NCBI GenBank assembly: GCA_002722295.1
Contig: PBLF01000032.1
Span: 62,001 to 126,000 of the forward strand
Direction: 5' to 3'
From: Stappia sp.
Lineage (GTDB): Bacteria; Pseudomonadota; Alphaproteobacteria; Rhizobiales; Stappiaceae
Length of the DNA: 64,000 bases
The notes under the pieces are model-generated. The model did not search any database, was not told the origin of the DNA, and saw only the letters and a list, made by a program, of their open reading frames with translations. Each line of letters opens with the position of its first letter. The first letter of the stretch is position 1. Both the position numbers and the translations under genes were made by a program. Shown one piece after another: positions 37,440-46,967 of the stretch.

Positions 37440-39656
37440 ATGACCCTGCCGACCGCCTCCCTCGATACCGGCCGTGCCTCCACGCCCTCGGCCCTTCGTC
37501 CGCGCTCCCGCCGACTGTTGCTGGCCACCGCCCTTTGCTCTCCGCTCGCACTGACCTTGGCCACCGCGCCGGCGCGCGCCGAACAGCCGGCGAAATGGAC
37601 GCCGCATATCGAGATCGGCGGCAAGGTGGGCACCAAGACCGCAACGGGCGAGACGAGCCTGTTCGTGCCGCTTTTCCAGACCTTCGACCGGCTCATCTAC
37701 ACCGACCTGCGCGGCACGTTCGGGCGCGAGGGCTCGCAGGAGTTCAACGCCGGCCTTGGCGTGCGCCAGATCATCGACGGGCGCTGGATCGCCGGCGCAT
37801 ACGGTTTCTTCGACTACCGGCGCTCGGAGTACAACAACCACTTCACCCAGGTGACCATCGGCGGCGAGCTGATGACGGAGTCCCTGACGTTGCGCGCCAA
37901 TGCCTATCTTCCCTTCGGCAAGACGACCCAGTCGCTGTCCGCCTTCGACGCGGCAAACGTCGGCAGCGACCGGATCACCGTCCGCGAGGGTCAGGAACGC
38001 GCGATGACGGGCTTCGACGCCGAGGCAGGTGCCCTGCTCAAGGGGTTGAGCCTGCTGCCGGACGGCAAGGACCAGTTCTGGGTCCATGCGGGTGGCTACG
38101 CATTCTTCGACGACGAAGCCGACACCATCTGGGGACCTCGCGTGCGCGCCGAATACCGCATCGACGACGTTCTGGTCGAAGGCACCCGCCTCAGCCTCCA
38201 CGCCGAATACCAGTACGACGATCCACGCGGCAACCAGGGCTTCTTCGGCGCCCGCCTGCGCCTCCCCCTGCAACGCGTGCTCGGCATGGACGAGGCTCCG
38301 ACCCTCACCCCGCTCGAGAAGCGCATGACCGAAACGGTCGTCCGCGACGTCGACATCGTCACGCAAGGCGGCGCCTACGGCCGCGAGGTCGTTGCCGTGG
38401 ATGCGGCGACCGGCGCGTCGCTCGATGACCTTACCATTCTCGATGCGGGAAGCGCGACGCTGGAGAGCGACATCGAGAACGCCGGCGCCACGCGGCAGAT
38501 CTTCGTGCATGGCGGCGACGGCGCCGTCGACATCTCGGGCACCATCAGCCTGTCGGCCAACCAGCGCGTCGCCGGCGCCTTCGACGCGCGCAACCCGCTG
38601 ACGGGCCGCAGCGTACGCGTGGGCGGCACTCACCTGAACGGCACCGACGCCGGCGCCGATATCTTCGAGATGGCGAACGACACCTCGGTCACCGGGTTCA
38701 CGCTGACCGGAGGACGCACCGCGATCAATGCGGACGGCGTCGACAACGTCACGCTCGCGAGCCTCGCGCTCTCCGGCCAGGCGGTCGGCGGCATCAACCT
38801 GGAGAACGGCGGCGGCCACTCGATTTCCGCGGTTCGCCTGTCGGACATCAGCTTCTCCGGCGCCGACGGCTTCAGCAACGGCAACCCGACCGCGCTGGTC
38901 AAGGGAGTCGGCATCCGCATGAACCGGGTGGACGGCGCGACACTCGACGACGTCACGATCGATACGGTCGGCACCGGCCTCTTCGCCAATGTGTCGAAGA
39001 ACATTTCCGTCACCAACATGTCGATCTCGAACACCGCCAAGGAAGGCGCGGTGTTCCACTACGTGCATGAGTCGTCGCTGGACCGGGTGAACATCGACAT
39101 GACCGGTGCCGATGGCTTCGCATTCGTCGCATCGGGCGACATAGCCTACCGCAATTCATCGCTGACCAACCTCGGCGGCGTCACCAACATCGGAATGCGC
39201 AGCGGCATCAACATCAGCGGCTTCAGCTCCGACGGCTCCATCCTGGTGGGCGCGGAGTCCAACAAGGGCTATGATTTCGAGAATCTGGTCATCGACGGCG
39301 CGAGCAACAGCGGCATGATGGTCCAGGAGGTGCGGGACTCCAGCTTCCGCAACATCTCGATCTCCAACGTGGACGTCATCGGCATCCAGTTGATGCAGAT
39401 GCTCAGGCCGTCGGAGAACCTTACCTTCGCCGACATCACCATCGACCGCGCCGCCAACGCCGGCTTCTGGATGATGGGCACCTTCTCCGGAATGAACGGC
39501 AATGTGACGGTCACGAACACGGATCCCGCCTGCGGACGCTCGCCCTACATGGCCTCCACCCTTACCCAGGGCGCCGGAGACAGCTTCGCGGTCAACGGAA
39601 CGGTGATCACCGGCGCGAACCTGACCAGCCAGTGCCAGGAGGCCAGCAACTTCTGA
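37440..39656 (+). CDS. Inverse autotransporter with beta-helix passenger
   Basis: 738 residues from ATG 37440; an in-frame GTG lies two codons earlier. A long signal peptide (basic RPRSRR, then LLLATALCSPLALTLATA, cleaved after ARA near 47). Residues about 50-300 match the inverse-autotransporter outer-membrane barrel of intimin and invasin: GLGVRQIIDGRWIAGAYGFFDY, LTLRANAYLPFGK, WGPRVRAEYRIDD and GFFGARLRLPL, given by key Gly/Tyr/Arg spacing. The rest (about 310-700) is a right-handed parallel beta-helix with repeats such as ISVTNMSISNTAKEGAVFH and NGGGHSISAVRLSDISFSG, not the Ig-like domains of intimin. A cysteine pair is near the end. It would expose the beta-helix outside the cell for adhesion or glycan binding. 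No LysM domain was seen. Confidence 0.85.
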   Translation: MTLPTASLDTGRASTPSALRPRSRRLLLATALCSPLALTLATAPARAEQPAKWTPHIEIGGKVGTKTATGETSLFVPLFQTFDRLIYTDLRGTFGREGSQEFNAGLGVRQIIDGRWIAGAYGFFDYRRSEYNNHFTQVTIGGELMTESLTLRANAYLPFGKTTQSLSAFDAANVGSDRITVREGQERAMTGFDAEAGALLKGLSLLPDGKDQFWVHAGGYAFFDDEADTIWGPRVRAEYRIDDVLVEGTRLSLHAEYQYDDPRGNQGFFGARLRLPLQRVLGMDEAPTLTPLEKRMTETVVRDVDIVTQGGAYGREVVAVDAATGASLDDLTILDAGSATLESDIENAGATRQIFVHGGDGAVDISGTISLSANQRVAGAFDARNPLTGRSVRVGGTHLNGTDAGADIFEMANDTSVTGFTLTGGRTAINADGVDNVTLASLALSGQAVGGINLENGGGHSISAVRLSDISFSGADGFSNGNPTALVKGVGIRMNRVDGATLDDVTIDTVGTGLFANVSKNISVTNMSISNTAKEGAVFHYVHESSLDRVNIDMTGADGFAFVASGDIAYRNSSLTNLGGVTNIGMRSGINISGFSSDGSILVGAESNKGYDFENLVIDGASNSGMMVQEVRDSSFRNISISNVDVIGIQLMQMLRPSENLTFADITIDRAANAGFWMMGTFSGMNGNVTVTNTDPACGRSPYMASTLTQGAGDSFAVNGTVITGANLTSQCQEASNF

Positions 39657-39683
39657 CGAAGCGTCAGGCCGAGCTCACGCCAG

Positions 39684-39714
39684 GGGGCCGCTTTCCGGAC
39701 AGGGAAGCGGCCCC
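39684..39714 (+). terminator. Terminator of the inverse autotransporter gene
   Basis: GGGGCCGCTT ... AAGCGGCCCC, a 10-bp GC-rich stem with an 11-base loop, followed by TTGTGCGTCTTG. Confidence 0.65.
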
Positions 39715-39815
39715 TTGTGCGTCTTGCCTCGCCCGGGGATCTGTGGCCAAGTTGGAACCTCTCCGTCCCGCGCCGCCTGTGCGCGAGGCCCCCTTTCAAG
39801 CCCCGGAGCCTTTCC

Positions 39816-41207
39816 ATGTCCGATCTCGACCGGGTTCTCTCCCGAATCGACAGCGACTTCGACGCCTCGCTCGACCGCCTCTTCGACCTTCTCAGGATCA
39901 AGAGCATCTCCACCGATCCGGCTTTCAAGGGCGATTGCCGCGCCGCCGCCGACTGGCTTGCGGCAGAGCTGTCCGCGCTCGGAATCGTTTCGGAGGTGCG
40001 TGACACCACCGGGCATCCCATGGTGGTCGGCCACCACAAGGACGGCGCGAAGAGCGGCCCCCACGTGCTTTTCTACGGCCACTACGACGTCCAGCCGGTA
40101 GACCCGCTCGACCTATGGGAGCGCGATCCCTTCGACCCGGCCGTGATCACCCGCGAGGACGGGTCGAAGATCATCGTCGCGCGCGGTGCGGCCGACGACA
40201 AGGGCCAGCTCATGACCTTCGTCGAGGCGGCACGCGCCTGGATCAAGGAAACCGGAGGGCTGCCCGTCCCGGTCACCATCCTGCTCGAGGGCGAGGAGGA
40301 ATCCGGTTCCCCGTCGCTTCATCCCTTCCTCGAGGCCAACAAGGACGAGTTGTCCTGCGATCTGGCGCTCGTCTGCGACACGGGCATGTGGGACCGCAGC
40401 ACTCCGGCGATCACGACGATGCTGCGTGGCCTCGTCGGCGAGGAAATCACCGTCACGGCGGCCAATCGCGACCTGCACTCGGGCGCGTTCGGCGGCGCGG
40501 CCCGCAATCCCATTCACGTGCTCGCGACGATCCTCGACGGCCTGCATGACGACAAGGGCCGGGTCACGCTGCCCCACTTCTATGACGGCGTGATCGACAT
40601 GCCGGCGGATGTGACCGCGCTCTGGGAGAAGCTCGGCTTCGACCATCAGACCTTCCTTGGCGGCGTCGGCCTCAAGGATCCCGCCGGCGAGACGGACCGT
40701 ACCGCGCTCGAGCAGATCTGGACGCGCCCGACCTGCGAGGTCAACGGCATCTGGGGCGGCTACAACGGCGCCGGCTTCAAGACGGTCATCCCCTCCCAGG
40801 CCCATGCCAAGGTGTCCTTCCGCCTCGTCGGCGATCAGGACCCGGACCAGGTCCGCCTCGCCTTCCGCACCTATGTGCGCGAGCACCTGCCCTCGGACTG
40901 CTCGGTGAGCTTCTCCAAGCATGGCGGAAGTCCGGCCCTGCGGCTCGACTTCGACAGCCCCGAGCTCGCAAAGGGGCGCAAGGCGCTTTCGGACGAGTGG
41001 GAGTGCGAGGCCGCACTGATCGGCTGTGGCGGCTCGATCCCGATCGTCGGCGACTTCAAGACCATGCTGGGCATGGACTCCATGCTGGTCGGCTTCGGAC
41101 TGGATGACGACAAGGTCCACTCGCCCAACGAAAAATACGAGATGACCAGCTATCACAAGGGCATCCGCTCCTGGGCGCGGATCCTCGACGAACTGTCGAG
41201 GGACTGA
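39816..41207 (+). CDS. M20 family dipeptidase
   Basis: 463 residues from the ATG at 39816, with GGAG upstream. Zinc ligands and the catalytic acids appear in [35 protein letters not shown] and CDTGMW, and the final HSPNEKYEM gives the last histidine. A dimerisation lid domain lies between about 190 and 310. The group (M20A, PM20/CNDP-like) cuts dipeptides or removes acyl groups from amino acids in the cytoplasm. It is four bases from the downstream LOG gene, so the two form an operon. Confidence 0.93.
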   Translation: MSDLDRVLSRIDSDFDASLDRLFDLLRIKSISTDPAFKGDCRAAADWLAAELSALGIVSEVRDTTGHPMVVGHHKDGAKSGPHVLFYGHYDVQPVDPLDLWERDPFDPAVITREDGSKIIVARGAADDKGQLMTFVEAARAWIKETGGLPVPVTILLEGEEESGSPSLHPFLEANKDELSCDLALVCDTGMWDRSTPAITTMLRGLVGEEITVTAANRDLHSGAFGGAARNPIHVLATILDGLHDDKGRVTLPHFYDGVIDMPADVTALWEKLGFDHQTFLGGVGLKDPAGETDRTALEQIWTRPTCEVNGIWGGYNGAGFKTVIPSQAHAKVSFRLVGDQDPDQVRLAFRTYVREHLPSDCSVSFSKHGGSPALRLDFDSPELAKGRKALSDEWECEAALIGCGGSIPIVGDFKTMLGMDSMLVGFGLDDDKVHSPNEKYEMTSYHKGIRSWARILDELSRD

Positions 41208-41211
41208 GTCC

Positions 41212-41793
41212 ATGAAATCAGTCTGCGTCTTTTGCGGATCCAGCTTCGGAAACCGAAAGGAATATGAGGCGGCCGCGCGCGCCACGGGGGCGGCCATCGC
41301 CCGTTCCGGTCTGCGTCTCGTCTACGGCGGGGCGCGGGTCGGGCTGATGGGGGCCGTCGCCGACGGCGCCCTGGCCGAAGGCGGCGAGGTGATCGGCGTG
41401 CTGCCGGTCGCCTTGCAGGAGAAGGAGCTGGCCCATCCGGGGCTCAGCGCGTTGCACGTCGTGAGCTCCATGCATGAACGCAAGGCGATGATGGCGGACC
41501 TTTCGGACGGCTTCATCGCGCTTCCCGGCGGCGCCGGCACGCTGGAGGAACTGTTCGAGGTCTGGACGTGGGGACAGCTCGGCTATCACGAAAAGCCCTG
41601 CGGCTTCCTGAATGCGGCCGGCTTCTATGACGGACTGCTGACCTTCCTCGACCGGCAGCGCGACGAGGGCTTCGTTCGTGCCGAAATGCGCGACATGGTG
41701 CTGGTGCGCGAGACGGCGGAAGAGATGCTGGCCGCTTTCGAGAGCTACCTGCCGCCCGCAACGCCAAAGTGGATCGAGCGCGGCGAGACCTGA
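41212..41793 (+). CDS. LOG family protein (nucleotide 5'-monophosphate phosphoribohydrolase)
   Basis: 193 residues with GAGGGA eight bases upstream. The family motif [20 protein letters not shown] (PGGxGTxxE) is intact, and [11 protein letters not shown] begins the Rossmann fold. LOG proteins release free cytokinin-type bases from nucleoside monophosphates, but in bacteria many act on AMP or have an unknown role. It is coupled to the M20 dipeptidase gene. Confidence 0.93.
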   Translation: MKSVCVFCGSSFGNRKEYEAAARATGAAIARSGLRLVYGGARVGLMGAVADGALAEGGEVIGVLPVALQEKELAHPGLSALHVVSSMHERKAMMADLSDGFIALPGGAGTLEELFEVWTWGQLGYHEKPCGFLNAAGFYDGLLTFLDRQRDEGFVRAEMRDMVLVRETAEEMLAAFESYLPPATPKWIERGET

Positions 41794-41836
41794 ACCCGTT
41801 GCCGGCGCATCGCGAGATGCCGTGCGCCGGCGACCA

Positions 41837-42517
41837 TCACGCCAGGTTGAGCAAGCCCTGAAGGTCGTTCAGGACCGCCACGGGTGGAAGGTCCGCGTAT
41901 TCATCAGCCGCCCCTGTCCGGTTGATCCAGACCGAACGGAACCCGAAGGCCGTCGCGCCGGCGATGTCCCAGCGGTTCGACGACTGGAAGGACACCGCTT
42001 CCGGATAGATGCGGAAGTGATTGGTGACGATCTCGTAGACGTCCTGACTGGTCTTGTAGGTCTTGAGCATGTCGACCGAGAAGACCTCGTCGAGAAGGTC
42101 GCCGATGCCGGCCGCCGCGACTGCCGCCTCCAGCATGGCCGGAGAGCCGTTCGACAGGATCGCAAGCCGGTGACCGCCGTCCTTGAGCTTCTTCAGGACC
42201 GAGGGAACCTCCTGATAGCAGTCGAGCTTCCAGTAGGCTTCCAGCAGGCGCCCGCGCAGCGCCGCATCCGAGACGCCGACGATCGACATGGCCGTATCAA
42301 GGGCCTGTTCGGTCAGCACCCAGAAATCCAGGTAGCGGCCCATGAGAGCCCGCGTCCATGAATATTCAAGCTGTTTCTCCCGCCATATCGCCGACAGGCG
42401 CTGCGCTTCCGGGCCCAGGTCGCCGGCATGACGGCGCACGGCCGCATGAACGTCGAACAACGTTCCATAGGCATCGAAGACGAAAGCGGAAATCGGGCGT
42501 TGGGCGGGGGTAGACAT
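41837..42517 (-). CDS. Haloacid dehalogenase, type II
   Basis: 226 residues. It matches L-2-haloacid dehalogenases: the nucleophile aspartate is in FVFDAYGTLFDV, then LAILSNGSPAML, the lysine in LKTYKTSQDVYE, and SSNRWDIAGATAFGF. These hydrolyse 2-haloacids with inversion. An ATG at 42517 with AGGA upstream was chosen over the adjacent GTG. It is convergent with the LOG gene. Confidence 0.92.
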   Translation of the reverse strand: MSTPAQRPISAFVFDAYGTLFDVHAAVRRHAGDLGPEAQRLSAIWREKQLEYSWTRALMGRYLDFWVLTEQALDTAMSIVGVSDAALRGRLLEAYWKLDCYQEVPSVLKKLKDGGHRLAILSNGSPAMLEAAVAAAGIGDLLDEVFSVDMLKTYKTSQDVYEIVTNHFRIYPEAVSFQSSNRWDIAGATAFGFRSVWINRTGAADEYADLPPVAVLNDLQGLLNLA

Positions 42518-43013
42518 CACGCGTCCTTGAACGGAATTCGAGGCAAGTATCTGGCCTGACAGAGCGTTCAGATTGGTCCCGCGACGTTTGGCGTGTCAAT
42601 GGGCAAGCCGGGCTTCTTGTCAGCTTGAGGGCCCTTTCCCCTGCCTGTCAGTGTCGGAAGCAACATCTGCCAGCCCTCGCGAAAGCCACGCCCACCTCTG
42701 CCCGCATGCACCGGTTCCAACGTCTCGTAAACCAGCGCCTCGTAAACATGAACGCATCAGGAACACCCGACAACTTCGAGCCGGGGCACCGCTTTCCCCG
42801 CAGCGAGAGCTAAGCGGACCATTTCCAATCCCGACCGGTTTCAACGGGGAAAATATTCCCGCTTCCGCCCACATGCGGCGCGACAAACGGCGTTTGCGGT
42901 CGGGTTGAAAAACAATCCGGTCGTTTTTCGGCACGCGCTCGCCAAAGGCTTGACCTCAACGGGCGAAGGGCGTTCGATCCCCTCCACATTTGGAACGTGA
43001 TCGGGAGCTTCTC
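42518..43013. promoter_or_regulatory. Gene-free region with a candidate promoter for the aminotransferase
   Basis: About 500 bases without a convincing gene. A TTGACC-N17-TTCGAT pair at 42950-42978 is a possible sigma-70 promoter, about 28 bases upstream of where the leader would begin. A short inverted repeat CAAAC-GGC-GTTTG lies near 42885-42897. Nothing else stands out. Confidence 0.35.
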
Positions 43014-43871
43014 ATGGCTGAATTGTCTTTAACCTGGAACTGGATCGATGGCGCCTGGGTGGAAGGCAATGCACCGATCATGGGGACGCGCAGCCATGCG
43101 TCCTGGCTCAGTTCAACCGTGTTCGACGGCGCGCGCGCCTTCGAGGGCGTGACGCCGGACCTGGACCTGCATTGCCAGCGCGTGAATGATTCCGCCCTCG
43201 CGCTCGGGCTGAAGCCGACCATGCAGCCGGGCCAGATGATGGAACTCGTCGCCGAAGGCCTCAAGAAGTTCCCCTCCGACGCCGCCGTCTACATCAAGCC
43301 GATGTACTGGGGCGAGATCGAGGGAATCGGCACCATCGCGCCCGATCCGGACGGCACGCGTTTCGCGCTCTGCCTCTTCGAGGCCGGCATGGCTCCCAAG
43401 GACACCGCGATCTCGCTGACGCTGTCGCCCTTCCGCCGTCCGACGCTCGAGACGATGCCGGTCAACGCCAAGGCGGGCTGCCTGTACCCCAACAACGCCC
43501 GGGCGCTGGTCGAGGCGCGCTCGCGCGGCTTCGACAACGCCATCGTCCTGGACATGCTGGGCAATGTCGCGGAACTGACCACGGCCAACGTGTTCATGGT
43601 CAAGGACGGAGCCGTCCACACGCCGGCATGGAACGGCACGTTCCTGAACGGCATCACCCGCCGCCGTGTCATCAAGCTCATGCGTGACGCGGGCATCGAG
43701 GTGCACGAGCGCACGCTTGGCTACGGCGACTTCCTCGACGCGGACGAGATCTTCTCCTCCGGCAACTACTTCAAGGTCGTCCCGGTCAACCGCATCGAGG
43801 ATCGCGATCTGCAGCCCGGACCGATCGCCGCTCGTGCAAAGGACCTCTACTGGGACTATTCGCACGGCTGA
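43014..43871 (+). CDS. Branched-chain-amino-acid aminotransferase (fold IV PLP enzyme)
   Basis: 285 residues from the ATG at 43014, with GGGAG seven bases upstream. STVFDGARAFEGV, the PLP lysine in NAKAGCLYPNNARA, NVAELTTANVFMV and NGTFLNGITRRRVI are the class IV aminotransferase motifs. It would convert branched-chain keto acids and Glu to Val, Leu and Ile. This compact form is common in Hyphomicrobiales; D-amino-acid transaminase is the main alternative. A strong terminator follows. Confidence 0.9.
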   Translation: MAELSLTWNWIDGAWVEGNAPIMGTRSHASWLSSTVFDGARAFEGVTPDLDLHCQRVNDSALALGLKPTMQPGQMMELVAEGLKKFPSDAAVYIKPMYWGEIEGIGTIAPDPDGTRFALCLFEAGMAPKDTAISLTLSPFRRPTLETMPVNAKAGCLYPNNARALVEARSRGFDNAIVLDMLGNVAELTTANVFMVKDGAVHTPAWNGTFLNGITRRRVIKLMRDAGIEVHERTLGYGDFLDADEIFSSGNYFKVVPVNRIEDRDLQPGPIAARAKDLYWDYSHG

Positions 43872-43897
43872 GCACTGGAAAGACAGATCGGAAGCGT

Positions 43898-43925
43898 AAA
43901 GGCCGGCCTCCTGCGCCGGCCTTTT
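43898..43925 (+). terminator. Rho-independent terminator
   Basis: AAAGGCCGGC ... GCCGGCCTTTT with a CTCCTGC loop, after the aminotransferase gene and before the convergent MFS gene. Confidence 0.8.
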
Positions 43926-43940
43926 CATTTGATGCGTACC

Positions 43941-45119
43941 TCAGGCGGGATCGGCAAACGGGCCAACGAGGGCCGCGGCCAGAAGAAGAACGGCCGCCGC
44001 CGCGATCGACGGCCAGAAGAAGCTGCCCGTGGCATCGGCAATCACCCCGGCAAAGCTCGGGCCGATCATCTGCCCCAGACTGAAGCAGGCCGTCATGGCC
44101 CCAAGCACCTTGCGGGGATCGCCGGAGGAAATCCGGCGCGCCTCAAGCAGGCCGAGAGACGTGATTCCCATGAAGGTGCCGCCGAGCAGAACGGCGGCGA
44201 GCACAAGTCCGGGAACACCCGGCACCAGAACGCTGGCAGCCACCCCGAGCGCCTCGATCAGGCAGGCCAGCGCGAACGCCCGCCCGCCCCCGAGATGCAG
44301 GCTGATCCTCCGCCAAACCCAGACCGAGACGGCAGCGGAGAGGCCAACCGCCGCCCAGGCGAGTGCCTCATAGGGAGCGAGCGTCTCCGACGCCCGCAAG
44401 ATGCTCGTCAAGAAGGTGGCGGTCACCACATAACCGACCCCGAACAGGCCGTAGGCAAGGGCGAGACGCACGAGCGCGGGAGACACCACCCGGTCGGGGC
44501 GGTCTCTCCGCACGCGCGGCGCAGGCGCTTCCTCCGGCGCACCGCGCCGGGCGACCGGAGCAAGGCAAATCCAGGCGGCAAGGCAAAAGAGCGCCGACAG
44601 GGCCCCCGCCCCCTCCCACAACACACGCCAGTCGGCTCCCTGCGCCACGAGAACGCCAACGAGCGCGGCGGATCCGGCAATGCCAAGGCCGACACCACCG
44701 AAATGCAGGTCGGCCAGATCCGGGCGCCCACGCGCGGCGAGGCGTTCCAGAACCAGGGACGAGGAGAAGACGAGCACACCCGCACTTGCCAGCCCGCCGA
44801 GCGCGCGGATTCCGGCAAGCCACAGAATGTCGGCGGAAATAGCCATTCCCCCGCTGGTGAGCACGCTCGCGACCAGCGAAATCGCGAACCCTTGCGGAAC
44901 AAGCGCACGCGGAAGCGCCGTTGCAGCGAGCGCACCAACCAGATAACCGAGGAAGTTTGCCGAGGCGATAAGGCCCGCGAGCGACGCCGACAGCGGGATC
45001 TGTTCGCTCATGTCGGGAAGAATGGGTGTCAGCACGAAACGGCCGATGCCCATTGCAGCAGCAAGACACAGGAGACCGCCCGCGGCGAGGCGGATGGGCG
45101 GGACCGACGAGGACGTCAT
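43941..45119 (-). CDS. YbfB/YjiJ family MFS transporter
   Basis: 392 residues with twelve hydrophobic helices. The N-terminal LCLAAAMGIGRFVLTPILPDM is the YbfB/YjiJ family signature (G-x-GRF-x-TP-x-LP-x-M). The start at 45119 was chosen because upstream in-frame sequence is Arg-rich and unlike coding sequence. These are predicted exporters of unknown substrate in the inner membrane. Monocistronic. Confidence 0.9.
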   Translation of the reverse strand: MTSSSVPPIRLAAGGLLCLAAAMGIGRFVLTPILPDMSEQIPLSASLAGLIASANFLGYLVGALAATALPRALVPQGFAISLVASVLTSGGMAISADILWLAGIRALGGLASAGVLVFSSSLVLERLAARGRPDLADLHFGGVGLGIAGSAALVGVLVAQGADWRVLWEGAGALSALFCLAAWICLAPVARRGAPEEAPAPRVRRDRPDRVVSPALVRLALAYGLFGVGYVVTATFLTSILRASETLAPYEALAWAAVGLSAAVSVWVWRRISLHLGGGRAFALACLIEALGVAASVLVPGVPGLVLAAVLLGGTFMGITSLGLLEARRISSGDPRKVLGAMTACFSLGQMIGPSFAGVIADATGSFFWPSIAAAAVLLLAAALVGPFADPA

Positions 45120-45503
45120 ATCAAAGAAGGCTCCCGGAGAGATCGTGGAGAACGATCGAGGGCAATGGAGAGAGGCAAAGCCTAGACGAGCGCGTCGAGA
45201 AATGAAACCGACCCGCCTCCGGCATCTCGCGAAGGATTGGTCGGCACGGTTCGCGGAACGGGTTCCGGCACGCCTCCCGGTCACCCCGGCCACATCAATG
45301 GCACGCTATGGCAGGAGATGTCGAAATTCGCGACAACAGGCGATCTGACCCCGGTTCGAACGAACGGGAAACATGCGAGACGCGCGCGGCAGGAAACGGA
45401 AAACCCTCAAAACCGGGCGATGACTTTCAGCCCGCCACCTTCCCCGAAATAGCGCGAGGGCCGGACGAAATCGCCCGGCCCTCGTTCATAAGGAGTCCCC
45501 GAC
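45120..45503. other. Gene-free region with terminator hairpin
   Basis: 384 bases. Near its right end GAGGGCCGG ... CCGGCCCTC (45457-45484) forms a 9-bp stem. On the minus strand it follows the LuxR-type gene and probably terminates it. No gene or repeat was seen in the rest. Confidence 0.5.
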
Positions 45504-46205
45504 CTAGAGCGCGATCTGGCCGTAGCGCAGCGCCTCGACGACCGTATGGGTCTTGTTGGAGGCGTTGAGCTTCGCGCTCGCGTTCTGCAGGTGGGCGTGC
45601 ACCGTGCGCTGGGAGATATCGAGCAGGGCCGCGATATCGCTTGCCGTCTTGCCGAGCGCCGTGAGCTCCAGAACACGGCGCTCACGCGCGGAAAGGTCGC
45701 CCGGCCGCTGCGTGTTGATCGTGCCGAGCTCGATCAGCCTGCGGAACGCCGCATTGCAGATGAGCTCCAGGTTGGCGAGTTCGATCTTGCCGCCCTCGAG
45801 ATGGGTGCCACCACCAAGCACCAGGGCCTGGAAGGGATGCGCTTCGGTCACCGGAACCACCACGACGCGTGTGTCGGGCCCGAGCGAGGCCAGCAGGTCC
45901 GAATGTTCCGTCTCACCCGTCGTCACGTCCCAGATGAACGGACGATTGCGCATCAGACCGAGCATGAGGGCGCCATCGTCCGCATCAAGGTCGGAACGCT
46001 CGATACCGCCCGCGCGATCATCCGCCCAGCGGAAGCGATGCACCAGCCCGGTAATCGGACGATTCGGCATCGGCAAGCCCGTCACCAGAATGTGCGTCGC
46101 GCCCATGCGGCGAAGCTGCGCCTCGACGATATCGAGCACATGTTTTCCCGACTGGGCCTCCGCAATCGCGAGCGCCTTTGACTGAAGTTCCATCGGCTCG
46201 GCCAT
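45504..46205 (-). CDS. LuxR-type regulator with autoinducer-binding-like N-terminal domain
   Basis: 233 residues with AAGGCGG eight bases upstream. The C-terminal 60 residues are a GerE/LuxR helix-turn-helix (LSARERRVLELTALGKTASD, then DISQRTVHAHLQNASAKLN). The N-terminal 160 residues have the length and layout of an autoinducer-binding domain, with WDVTTGE and PFQALVLGG, but several consensus ligand residues are not obvious, so it may respond to something else or need no ligand. No luxI gene is in the window. It is monocistronic and faces a 760-base gene-free region. Confidence 0.88.
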   Translation of the reverse strand: MAEPMELQSKALAIAEAQSGKHVLDIVEAQLRRMGATHILVTGLPMPNRPITGLVHRFRWADDRAGGIERSDLDADDGALMLGLMRNRPFIWDVTTGETEHSDLLASLGPDTRVVVVPVTEAHPFQALVLGGGTHLEGGKIELANLELICNAAFRRLIELGTINTQRPGDLSARERRVLELTALGKTASDIAALLDISQRTVHAHLQNASAKLNASNKTHTVVEALRYGQIAL

Positions 46206-46967
46206 TCGTTACCGCCTTCTTGTTCCTGGCAGTCCGCAATCCCGGATCTGCCCACCCCCGCACGACATGCCGGGCCCCATCGCCAGCGTCGTGCCTTGCT
46301 TGCGTCACGCGACCTCCGCATGGTCCCCCGCGCGCGAACGCTTCGTGCTGCCATCGTCCCGCCCGGCGGATCCCGATCCCGACCGAACGACTTCCCTTCA
46401 GGTTTCCGCGGACTGCCCGGATGGCCGTCGGTTGAGCATTCACCCCGGTCAACACCGACAATAACATCCAGGCCCACGTCAGATGTGCGCGGATTCCCTC
46501 TGTAGAAGATACAACGTAAAATACGTACAATCTACATGTTACATCCCTTGCAAAAGCGTTTTTCGCCATCCTGGACCGCGCGCCCTCCGGTGCACGTAGC
46601 GGAAACCTCCAAAAACAACAATCAACACCACCCTTTACCAGCGGAACCGGCCTCGCGAATTTCCGCAGGCTTTTCTCGTCGCCTCCGTGCTCGGCCCCGC
46701 CTTCCCCGATCTTGCGGAGAACACAGCGACTCTTGCAGTGCAAGTCGAACCGATTCCTGAGGTGCAGGTATAACAAATGAATACCATGGATTGTATATCG
46801 ACAATTTTCCCGCTCTTCTTTCCCCAGCCCGCAGGGAGGGGGTTTCATGCCGCTTTGGCGGATGCTATCCCACCCGGGAATACGCATCAGCCCGGCGCCG
46901 ACCGGCTTGCGAGGCTGCTGCCTGTCCGGCGCGCCCGCGCCGTGCGGTGCAAGACCCAGGTCCCGCC
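46206..46967. other. Long gene-free region upstream of the LuxR-type gene
   Basis: About 760 bases with no supported gene. Two AT-rich patches stand out: 46500-46555 and 46760-46815. The first contains ACGTAAAATACGT and a weak dyad CGTACAATCTACATGTTACA; the second lies 150-200 bases upstream of the lipoprotein gene. They may hold promoters or regulator sites, or a small RNA, but I cannot show any. Confidence 0.4.

Noticed and set aside
46505..46555. Possible lux box near the LuxR-type gene
   Set aside because: The best dyad (CGTACAATCTACATGTTACA) matches in only about six of ten positions between arms, too weak to call.
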